Shown: piece after piece, positions 16,726 through 23,136 of the stretch | How the letters are laid out: each line of letters begins with the position of its first letter | Numbering within the stretch: the first letter of the stretch is position 1 | Assembly: GCA_017643645.1 (NCBI GenBank) | Contig: JAEPNB010000003.1 | Span: 1 to 64,000 of the forward strand | Length of the DNA stretch: 64,000 nucleotides | Direction: 5' to 3' | Source: Balneola sp. | GTDB lineage: Bacteria > Bacteroidota > Rhodothermia > Balneolales > Balneolaceae | Program-made: the position numbers and the translations under genes | Notes under the pieces: generated by a model | Told to the model about the DNA's origin: nothing | Seen by the model: the letters and a program-made list of their open reading frames with translations, nothing else | Database searches by the model: none

Positions 16726-17328
16726 TTACTTTTCTTGTGAATAAACCAGATCTAAAAAATTCTGTAGAACTTTAGATCCAACGGAGCCTGATTTCTCGGG
16801 ATGAAATTGTACTCCCATAAAATTGTCCTTTGCCACAACTGCTGAAAACGGGGTGATGTAATTTCCTTCCGCAATGGTGTATTCAGAAACAGGGGCATAA
16901 AAACTGTGTACGAAATATAAATGCTTTTTGTCTTCCAGACCGTGTGTAAGATGGTGTTTTTTTAATTTTTTGATAGTATTCCATCCCATATGAGGAACTT
17001 TATCAATTTCTGAATCGAACTTTTTAAGATATCCGGGGATAATTCCAAGCCCTTTTGTATCACCTTCAGTAGAGCCTTCATACATTAATTGCATTCCCAC
17101 ACAGATACCTAAAACAGGTTTGCTTGTGGTTTTAAGCCAAACGTCAATTCCCAGTTCTTTCAGAGAATCCATTGCAGTTTTAGCATGGCCCACACCCGGG
17201 AAAATGACAGCTTTTGCACTTTCAAGTTCCTGTGCTGACTGAGCAAAATAATAGTGTGCTCCCAGTCTGTCTAAGGCATTAGAAACGGAAGCGATGTTAC
17301 CTGCTTTGTACTTGATGATAGCGATCAT
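16726..17328 (-). CDS. hisH: Imidazole glycerol phosphate synthase glutaminase subunit HisH
   Basis: Class I glutamine amidotransferase that supplies ammonia to HisF in the fifth step of histidine synthesis. Catalytic Cys is in PVLGICVGMQLMYEGS and the His-Glu pair in GVQFHPEKSGSVG, giving an intact triad in 200 residues. Its start is only 3 bases past the hisB stop, so it is co-transcribed with hisB and hisA. Its partner subunit HisF is not in the window. Confidence 0.96.
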   Translation of the reverse strand: MIAIIKYKAGNIASVSNALDRLGAHYYFAQSAQELESAKAVIFPGVGHAKTAMDSLKELGIDVWLKTTSKPVLGICVGMQLMYEGSTEGDTKGLGIIPGYLKKFDSEIDKVPHMGWNTIKKLKKHHLTHGLEDKKHLYFVHSFYAPVSEYTIAEGNYITPFSAVVAKDNFMGVQFHPEKSGSVGSKVLQNFLDLVYSQEK

Positions 17329-17331
17329 AAA

Positions 17332-18219
17332 TTAAAGAGAACCTTTAGAGCTCGGTATTTGGTTTTTAATTCGCCCGTTTTGTTCAACAGCCGCCTTCAA
17401 AGTTCGGGCAAAACCTTTAAAACAAGCCTCAATTTTGTGGTGATCATTATCACCGGTACAACTAACATGAAGAGTTGCTTTCAAGTTCATTGCCAGGCTA
17501 TAAAAAAAGTGTTCTAGCATTTCGGTTGGGAAATCTCCAACATATTCGCGCTTCACCGGCACATCAAAAACCAAATAAGGTCTGCTTGAAAGATCGATCG
17601 CTACCGTAGCTTGAGCTTCGTCCATAGCCAATACAAAACCGTAACGTTCTATTCCTTTTTTGTCTCCCAAAGCCTGAGTAATTGCATCACCAAGAGCAAT
17701 GGCGACATCTTCTATAGTGTGGTGTTCATCAATTTCCAGATCGCCCTGGCTGTAAATATCCAGATCTACAAGTCCGTGACGTGCGATCTGTTCCAGCATG
17801 TGATCGAAAAACTTTAGTCCGGTATCAATCTTTGATTTTCCGGTGCCGTCCAGATTCAGATCTACCTTTATTTTGGTTTCCTTTGTTTCTCTTTTGATAG
17901 AAGCAGTTCTATTCGGGGATAAAAGTGCAGATACAATTTGTTGCCAATCTGACGAGCTTGTTACTTTTGTGTTTACTGCATCTTTTAAAACTAATTCGGA
18001 GTCTTTAACCCCAATGGAATAATCAGCTTTTTCGATTTCTGAAAAACTAATTCCTTCCTGTTCTAACAAACTTTTTTGATCTTCAGTGATCGCTGCTCCT
18101 GAAACAGAGATAGAGAACCCTGCATCAACCAATCTCTTTAATGAAGAAATAGCCTGCTCCCGGAACAGGAATTGTTTATCTACAGGCAAAAGCGTATTAC
18201 TTTCTATGGATACATTCAT
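17332..18219 (-). CDS. hisB: Imidazoleglycerol-phosphate dehydratase HisB with a degenerate N-terminal extension
   Basis: The C-terminal about 195 residues are a complete dehydratase: DTGLKFFDHMLEQIARHG, DEHHTIEDVAIALGDAI and CTGDNDHHKIEACFKGFA hold the manganese-binding histidines. The first 100 residues are an extra segment. In bifunctional HisB this region is a HAD-type histidinol-phosphatase of about 165 residues. Here the DxDxT nucleophile motif is absent, but a stretch resembling the HAD core (SLKRLVDAGFSISVSGAAI, near 27-45) remains. The extension is therefore probably a non-catalytic remnant, and histidinol-phosphatase activity must come from another gene. It starts at the ATG at 18219. 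Confidence 0.93.
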   Translation of the reverse strand: MNVSIESNTLLPVDKQFLFREQAISSLKRLVDAGFSISVSGAAITEDQKSLLEQEGISFSEIEKADYSIGVKDSELVLKDAVNTKVTSSSDWQQIVSALLSPNRTASIKRETKETKIKVDLNLDGTGKSKIDTGLKFFDHMLEQIARHGLVDLDIYSQGDLEIDEHHTIEDVAIALGDAITQALGDKKGIERYGFVLAMDEAQATVAIDLSSRPYLVFDVPVKREYVGDFPTEMLEHFFYSLAMNLKATLHVSCTGDNDHHKIEACFKGFARTLKAAVEQNGRIKNQIPSSKGSL

Positions 18220-18298
18220 ATTAAATGTTACTTAAATGTGAAGTTTAAAAGTGGGTGTTTAGCTAAAATCATATAACTACTAACTAAATTGTGGAACA

Positions 18299-18700
18299 AT
18301 GAATTCAAAATTAAACATCTTGTTTTGGGTACTCAGAATCGTAGCAGCAGGAATTTTACTGCAAACGTTGTTTTTTAAATTTACCGGCGCTCCCGAAAGC
18401 ATATACATTTTTGAAACGGTTGGTTTGGAGCCATTTGGCAGATACGCTTCAGGAATTACTGAATTATTCGCTGCAATTTTTTTGCTGATACCAAGATTCA
18501 ACTGGTTAGGTGCACTGCTTTCACTTGGTGTTATGAGCGGAGCCATCTTGAGCCATTTAACAGTTTTAGGAATCGAAGTTAAAGAAGACGGCGGATTACT
18601 TTTTGCTCTGGCAATTGTAGTTTTTATCTGCTCTGCAATTCTATTGTACTTTAATAAAGAAAACATACCTGTCATTGGAGAAAAGTTTAATAAAGAATAG
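18299..18700 (+). CDS. DoxX family membrane protein
   Basis: A 133-residue protein with four hydrophobic segments (near 7-25, 47-67, 72-92, 97-118), typical of small DoxX-like inner-membrane proteins; the function of the family is poorly known. It lies on the plus strand between hisB and hisC, which are on the minus strand, so it interrupts the his operon and is antisense to any hisC-hisB readthrough transcript. Directly after its stop comes a hairpin repeat (18705-18720). This suggests that a gene cassette was inserted into an ancestral operon. Confidence 0.8.
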   Translation: MNSKLNILFWVLRIVAAGILLQTLFFKFTGAPESIYIFETVGLEPFGRYASGITELFAAIFLLIPRFNWLGALLSLGVMSGAILSHLTVLGIEVKEDGGLLFALAIVVFICSAILLYFNKENIPVIGEKFNKE

Positions 18701-18704
18701 AAGT

Positions 18705-18720
18705 CCCCTCTCCAGAGGGG
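18705..18720. repeat. Palindromic repeat after the DoxX gene
   Basis: CCCCTCTCCAGAGGGG is a hairpin with a 7-bp stem, followed by ATTTAGGGGTGTG. This is a widespread intergenic sequence type in Bacteroidota genomes as I recall. It may act as a terminator for the DoxX gene, although no T-run follows. Confidence 0.6.
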
Positions 18721-18741
18721 ATTTAGGGGTGTGTTAAACAT

Positions 18742-19800
18742 TTAACCAAGTATTTTAATAAGAGAACTCAAAAACTGATCATTTTCCTGAGTAGTACCTA
18801 TAGTAACTCGGAGGCAGTTTTCACAGTGAGGTTCATTGCCTCTGTAGCGTACTATTACTCCGGAGTCAGCTAATTTTTTGTATACATTCAGTGCATCATC
18901 AACTCTGAACAACAGAAAATTAGCATCAGATGGAAATACTTTTTCTACTTGAGCCAGATTTTCCAATTCTGCAACGATCCGATTCTTTTCTGAGTTAATG
19001 GATTTGATATTTTTTTGAACCGATCCCAAATTTTCAAACCCGTTCAAAGCAGCTTGAGAGGTAAGTTTATTTACATTGTATGGAGCTTTAACCTTCATCA
19101 TATAATTGATGACCTCCGGGTTCGCGATTGCAATGCCCAAACGAATTCCTGCCAAGCCAAATGCTTTTGAAAGCGTTTGAAGTACCACAAGGTTGGGATA
19201 GTTTTTTACTTCTTCAGCAAAACCGGATTGCTCAGAAAAATCGATATAAGCTTCATCTACTACAACCAATCCATCGAAATTTTCGAGAAGATGAATTATA
19301 TCCTTCCGGTCCATATCGTTGGCAGTAGGATTATTAGGCGAGCAAACAAAGATCAGTTTGGTGAAATCCGTAACTCTGTTCAGAATTCGTTCAGTCTGGA
19401 GTTGAAAATCCGGAGTCAACAGCACCTCATCAACTTTAATATTGTTGATATTCGCGGATACTTTATACATCCCGTAGGTTGGAGGATTGGTAATGACTTT
19501 ATCTTTACCCGGGCTGCAAAAGATTCTGAATAACAGATCAATAGCTTCATCACTTCCGACTCCAACAAACACATTCGCTGTGTCTACTTTTCTGTAGTCA
19601 GCTATAACAGATCGCAATTTCTCCTGATATGGCATAGGATAGCGATTCAATTCAAGATCGCTTTCTATAGGAGATCCAAAACTATTTTCATTGGCATCAA
19701 GAAGTATTCCTGAGTCAAAATCATCCCTTGCCGAACGATAAGGTTTTAAGTCCCGGATGTTTTCCCGAACTATTTTTTCTAAGTTGAATTTTTGATTCAT
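18742..19800 (-). CDS. hisC: Histidinol-phosphate aminotransferase HisC
   Basis: PLP enzyme of fold type I that transaminates imidazoleacetol phosphate with glutamate. The 352 residues carry ENSFGSP near the start, SPNNPTAN for substrate and cofactor binding, VVDEAYIDF with the cofactor Asp and Tyr, and the PLP lysine in TLSKAFGLAGIRLG. The C-terminal arginine lies in CLRVTIGTTQEN. It is separated from hisD by a 126-base gap holding a 34-bp palindrome and from hisB by the reversed DoxX gene, so its transcription with the rest may depend on readthrough. Confidence 0.96.
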   Translation of the reverse strand: MNQKFNLEKIVRENIRDLKPYRSARDDFDSGILLDANENSFGSPIESDLELNRYPMPYQEKLRSVIADYRKVDTANVFVGVGSDEAIDLLFRIFCSPGKDKVITNPPTYGMYKVSANINNIKVDEVLLTPDFQLQTERILNRVTDFTKLIFVCSPNNPTANDMDRKDIIHLLENFDGLVVVDEAYIDFSEQSGFAEEVKNYPNLVVLQTLSKAFGLAGIRLGIAIANPEVINYMMKVKAPYNVNKLTSQAALNGFENLGSVQKNIKSINSEKNRIVAELENLAQVEKVFPSDANFLLFRVDDALNVYKKLADSGVIVRYRGNEPHCENCLRVTIGTTQENDQFLSSLIKILG

Positions 19801-19824
19801 TTAACTGATTCCAAATAAATTAAC

Positions 19825-19858
19825 GTCATCCTGTCCGCCAGCTGGCGGACGGGATGAC
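19825..19858. repeat. 34-bp near-perfect palindrome between hisD and hisC
   Basis: GTCATCC, one mismatch, then GTCCGCCAG joined directly to CTGGCGGAC, one mismatch, GGATGAC: a 34-base inverted repeat with a single unpaired position. GC-rich in an AT-rich region. Next to it (about 19889-19915) a second sequence GTCTCACATTCGTTCGACATGAC is related to the GTCAT..-type repeat at 26692. In his mRNA it would form a very stable hairpin without a downstream T-run. Confidence 0.8.
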
Positions 19859-19926
19859 CTATGCTTTGATAAAAAAAGAAGTTTTTCAGATGTCTCACAT
19901 TCGTTCGACATGACAAAGAAAAAGCA

Positions 19927-21225
19927 TTATTCATCACCATCCCCCAAAGTTTTCAATCGAATACTTACCGCATTTTTATGAGCTTGCAGTTCTTCAACTT
20001 CAGCAAGGGTTTCAACGGTTTTACCGATGTTTCTCAAGCCTTCTTCTGTTAAAGTTTGCATGGTTATGGACTTTTGATAAGTACTCAAATTTACTCCACT
20101 ATACATTTTTGCATATCCGTAAGTGGGTAATGTGTGGTTGGTTCCTGAAGCATAATCCCCAACACTTTCGGGAGTCAGGTTTCCTAAGAAAACCGATCCT
20201 GCATTGATGATCTCATCTTTGTAGTTCTCAGAATTTTCAACATTCAGGATCAAGTGTTCCGGAGCGTATTCATTGGAAAAGGAAAGTGCTTGTTCAATGG
20301 TATCAACTTCTATTACAAAACTCTGATCCAGAGCTTGCTTAGTAATTTCTTTTCTTGGAAGTTCATTCAGCTGAGACTCTAATTCTGAATTGAATGAGTT
20401 CCTGTTGAAACCGGGAGTTGAAACCAACACTACCTGACTGTCTTTTCCATGTTCGGCTTGAGAAAGAAGATCCGCAGCTACAAATGCAGGATTTGCTTGT
20501 TTATCTGCTATCACTAACACTTCCGAAGGTCCCGCAGGCATATCAATACTAATTTGGGCATCGCTGTTTTGCAGGATCATTTTTGCGGCAGTCACATATT
20601 GATTCCCGGGTCCAAGAATCTTATCCACTTTTGGTACAGATTCTGTTCCCAATGCCAAAGCTGCAACCGCCTGAGCTCCACCTGCTTTAAGGATATAATT
20701 GACCTTAGCTTTTTGAGCAATGTAAATGATCTCAGGTGCAATATTCCCATCTTTTTGAGGAGGAGTAGCTAATACAATCTGTTTACATCCGGCGATCATA
20801 GCGGGAACGGCTAACATCATTGCAGAAGAAGGCAAAACTGCAGTTCCTCCGGGAACATATAACCCAACTCGTTGGATAGCTTTGGTAACTCTCGAACATT
20901 TTACTCCCGGCATGGTTTCCACATCCAGTTTCATTGTTCGTTGAGCACGGTGAAATCTGAAAATATTATCAAATGCAGTATCGATAGCTTTTTTTACTTC
21001 TTCATCGAGTTTAACTTTGATCTTATTCGGATTAAATATCGGGTTATCGATATCAACTCCGTCAAACTCTTTCGTGTAAGTTTTTAAAGCAGAATCGCCA
21101 TCAGATTCGATACGATCAATAATCGGCTGAACTACACTAAAGATAGATTTGAAATCGACCTTAGGTCGTTCGGTTAATCTATTGATCTCATCAGGTGTCA
21201 GGTTTTTATAAATGTAATTCTTCAT
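19927..21225 (-). CDS. hisD: Histidinol dehydrogenase HisD
   Basis: Zinc enzyme that oxidises histidinol twice with NAD to histidine, the last two steps of the pathway. The ATG at 21225 (MKNYIYKNLTPDE) is chosen; the frame could also start at a TTG at 21243, only 4 bases after hisG. The 432 residues carry GLYVPGGTA, LGPGNQYVTAAK, IDMPAGPSEVLV and the zinc/catalytic stretch LLSQAEHGKDSQ, with EHLILNV further on. It is full length. It directly follows hisG on the minus strand. Confidence 0.96.
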   Translation of the reverse strand: MKNYIYKNLTPDEINRLTERPKVDFKSIFSVVQPIIDRIESDGDSALKTYTKEFDGVDIDNPIFNPNKIKVKLDEEVKKAIDTAFDNIFRFHRAQRTMKLDVETMPGVKCSRVTKAIQRVGLYVPGGTAVLPSSAMMLAVPAMIAGCKQIVLATPPQKDGNIAPEIIYIAQKAKVNYILKAGGAQAVAALALGTESVPKVDKILGPGNQYVTAAKMILQNSDAQISIDMPAGPSEVLVIADKQANPAFVAADLLSQAEHGKDSQVVLVSTPGFNRNSFNSELESQLNELPRKEITKQALDQSFVIEVDTIEQALSFSNEYAPEHLILNVENSENYKDEIINAGSVFLGNLTPESVGDYASGTNHTLPTYGYAKMYSGVNLSTYQKSITMQTLTEEGLRNIGKTVETLAEVEELQAHKNAVSIRLKTLGDGDE

Positions 21226-21247
21226 TCGATATTCGTTGTTCAATATT

Positions 21248-22129
21248 CTACAAGATCATGCTTTCAATTGGCAACATAACAATATCAGTAGCACCAACTT
21301 CTTTTAATTCTTCCATTACTGTCCAGAATTTTGTGATCGGAATCACTGTGTGTATGGCAACCATATCACTTTCGGCTAAAGGTACAATGGTCGGACTTTT
21401 CATGGATGGAATAATTGCTTTCACTTTTTCAATGGAAGCGGTAGGGGCGTTCATCATAATGTAACGACTCTTTTTTGCTTCTTGATAACCATCAATTCTG
21501 ACTAAAAACTTCTCGATCAGTTCTTTTTTTCCTTCCGAAAGTTCCTGATTCGTCTGTATCAGCTCTGTTTCAGATTCCATGATGGTGATCAGTTCTTCAA
21601 GGCCGTTTGCCCGGAGAGTTCCACCTGTTGACACCAAGTCAGCAATAGCATCTGCAACGCCTAATTGAGGAGTGATTTCTACAGCACCTGATATCTCAAC
21701 CAATTTTACGTTGATATTTTGCTCTTCAAAATATTTTTGAGTGATAAAAGGATAACTGGTTGCGATGGTTTTTCCTTCAAAATCCGTTGCTGATTTAAGA
21801 GATCCATTTTTTGGAGCAGCAATAGATAATCTGCAACGTCCGTAATTTAATCCTCTCAGAACGGTTACATCTGAATTTTTCTCGGCACGCTCATTAGCTC
21901 CCACAAACCCGAGATCACAAATCCCGTCCTGTACATATTCGGGAATATCATCATCACGAAGGAGCAGGAGCTCAACATCGAAATTGCGGGTTTTAACCAT
22001 CAGGTTGCGTTTATAGTTATCAAATTCCACGCCGATGCCTTGTAACAAGCTCACGGTTTTGTCAGTTAGCCGGCCACTTTTTTGAATAGCAATGCGTAGA
22101 GAAGTCGAAGAGTCTTTCGATCGGGTCAT
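21248..22129 (-). CDS. hisG: ATP phosphoribosyltransferase HisG, long form
   Basis: First enzyme of histidine synthesis; it condenses ATP and PRPP and is inhibited by histidine. The 293 residues are the long form, which does not need HisZ. The catalytic domains begin LRIAIQKSGRLTDKTVSLL and include the PRPP loop (near 175, SGGTLRANGLEELI region). The C-terminal 75 residues (after GYQEAKKSRYIMMNAP) are the ACT-like regulatory domain that binds histidine. It is first in the operon and is preceded by the leader peptide gene and promoter at 22194-22306, so it is likely regulated by both feedback and attenuation. Confidence 0.96.
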   Translation of the reverse strand: MTRSKDSSTSLRIAIQKSGRLTDKTVSLLQGIGVEFDNYKRNLMVKTRNFDVELLLLRDDDIPEYVQDGICDLGFVGANERAEKNSDVTVLRGLNYGRCRLSIAAPKNGSLKSATDFEGKTIATSYPFITQKYFEEQNINVKLVEISGAVEITPQLGVADAIADLVSTGGTLRANGLEELITIMESETELIQTNQELSEGKKELIEKFLVRIDGYQEAKKSRYIMMNAPTASIEKVKAIIPSMKSPTIVPLAESDMVAIHTVIPITKFWTVMEELKEVGATDIVMLPIESMIL

Positions 22130-22193
22130 AAGTCAGTAAAATTGTAATTGTAGTAGTAAGAATTAAGAAAAATATGTGAAAAACAGACGCTAT

Positions 22194-22271
22194 TTACGCG
22201 TGGTGATGTCCTTGATGAAGATGATGGACACCATGATGGAGGTGGGTAGTATGTAGATTTTTTCTGTTCAC
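22194..22271 (-). CDS. hisL: His operon leader peptide (25 aa, 10 His)
   Basis: A short frame upstream of hisG from GTG (22269-22271) to TAA (22194-22196). It encodes 25 residues of which positions 7, 10, 12, 13, 16, 17, 19, 22, 23 and 24 are histidine. The frame is closed by a TGA two codons before the GTG, and there is no ATG in it, so GTG is the only usual start. Such a His-rich peptide is the hallmark of a histidine attenuator: ribosome stalling at His codons when charged tRNA-His is scarce would switch RNA folding. A hairpin GGU-GUCC..GGAC-AUC-ACC is possible within the coding part. I see no strong terminator stem between it and hisG, only a 4-bp ACGC/GCGT stem before a run of five T. 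Confidence 0.85.
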   Translation of the reverse strand: MNRKNLHTTHLHHGVHHLHQGHHHA

Positions 22272-22275
22272 GGCT

Positions 22276-22306
22276 CAAAGATAGTGATTAGTTGGTTATG
22301 GACAAA
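22276..22306 (-). promoter_or_regulatory. Bacteroidota-type promoter of the his operon
   Basis: On the minus strand TTTG (22306-22303) is followed after exactly 19 bases by TATCTTTG (22283-22276), a match to the TTTG / TAnnTTTG consensus. The GTG of the leader peptide begins only 4 bases after the second box. An 8-bp inverted repeat TAGCGATT/AATCGCTA (22307-22329) abuts the upstream box and may be an operator or a terminator from upstream. Confidence 0.65.
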
Positions 22307-22432
22307 TAGCGATTCTTAAAAAATCGCTAAAATCATAAAACCCGTTTTCAAATATTAGAGTTTCCTTAAATTGGAAATGATTTTGAAGCCCTCTAACGAT
22401 ATCTTTAACTTCTCTTAAAAATCACATAATAG

Positions 22433-22669
22433 ATTGCTCAACTAACATACATCCCACTGGAAACACATAACCCGAGAGAGAAAGTACAGGAACTTTTAGA
22501 GCATCTTGCTCAATTTGATGTTCAAATCGAAGTAGGGTATTTGGCAACAACTATAATCGGGCATCCCGATGTCGTTTTTGAAGCCATTCAGGAACTGTAC
22601 AAAATCATGGCTGTAGAGTCTTCTAAGTTTAGATTTCACGTTGAATTGCTAAGTCCGGAAGCGGGTTAA
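22433..22669 (+). pseudogene. YkoF-like (thiamine/HMP-binding type) frame lacking an ATG
   Basis: An open frame of 78 codons from ATT (22433) to TAA (22667-22669), preceded directly by TAATAG. It reads like a complete small protein of the YkoF/MTH1187 thiamine-binding type: a first strand AQLTYIPLE, a long helix (PREKVQELLEHLAQF), a strand with ATTIIGHPDVVFEAI and a final strand KFRFHVELLSPEAG. No ATG, GTG or TTG lies in frame before the first strand. Either the gene starts at the rare AUU or the start has been lost by mutation. Family recognition is from pattern, not a search. The rest of 22272-22737 holds the his promoter region and small inverted repeats. Confidence 0.5.
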
Positions 22670-22737
22670 AAAATAATTTAAAAAATTTTGTAAGGAATCG
22701 GTTTGAAACTGTCTTACTTGCAAAACGGATAAATTGT

Positions 22738-23052
22738 ATGAGACCAAAATATTATATTTACATAGTTAGTAATCGTTCAAAAATGATCTATATCGGGTTA
22801 ACCAACGCCCTGAAAAATATTCTGAAAAAACATCGCTCCCTCAGAATGAATTGTACCAAAGGAAATTTTGGATTAAATAAATTGGTGCATGTAGAAGAAT
22901 ATTACGACATCAACCAGGCGATAAAACGTGAAGAAGAATTAAAAAAAGCTCCACGATCATTTAAATCCAAGTTGCTTTCATACTCCAATCCTTCCTGGGA
23001 GTGCATTCAAAGCTACTGGATGGAGAACATGGAAAGGGCGATCGCTAAATAA
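22738..23052 (+). CDS. GIY-YIG domain protein, possibly catalytically impaired
   Basis: A 104-residue single-domain protein of the GIY-YIG nuclease superfamily. The two name motifs are visible as YIYIVSN (residues 6-12) and IYIGLTN (18-24). The family signature AIKREEELKKAPRSFK with the catalytic Glu follows near 62-78. The usual catalytic Arg in the first helix (as in DLERRL) is replaced: this protein has ALKNILKKH. It may therefore be inactive as a nuclease or bind nucleic acid only. It stands alone between the YkoF-like frame and lepA. The C-terminal tail (ECIQSYWMENME) is typical in length. Confidence 0.8.
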   Translation: MRPKYYIYIVSNRSKMIYIGLTNALKNILKKHRSLRMNCTKGNFGLNKLVHVEEYYDINQAIKREEELKKAPRSFKSKLLSYSNPSWECIQSYWMENMERAIAK

Positions 23053-23136
23053 TCAGTAAGTTTAATAATACGCTTTAGTACCTCATTCCTTCTTTGTATC
23101 TTTACAGGCTTATAAAGAGACGGACTAAAAGCTTAT

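Noticed and set aside
18280-18741. 153-residue minus-strand frame between hisB and hisC
   Set aside because: It is antisense to the DoxX gene, which has a clear four-helix pattern; the translation of this frame is low-complexity and lacks any motif.
22130-22193. Strong intrinsic terminator between the his leader peptide and hisG
   Set aside because: Only a 4-bp ACGC/GCGT stem precedes the T-run; I could not support a stable terminator by eye and left the mechanism open.
22272-22432. TPP riboswitch upstream of the YkoF-like frame
   Set aside because: No CUGAGA-type core or other conserved thi-box element is visible; only small inverted repeats occur.
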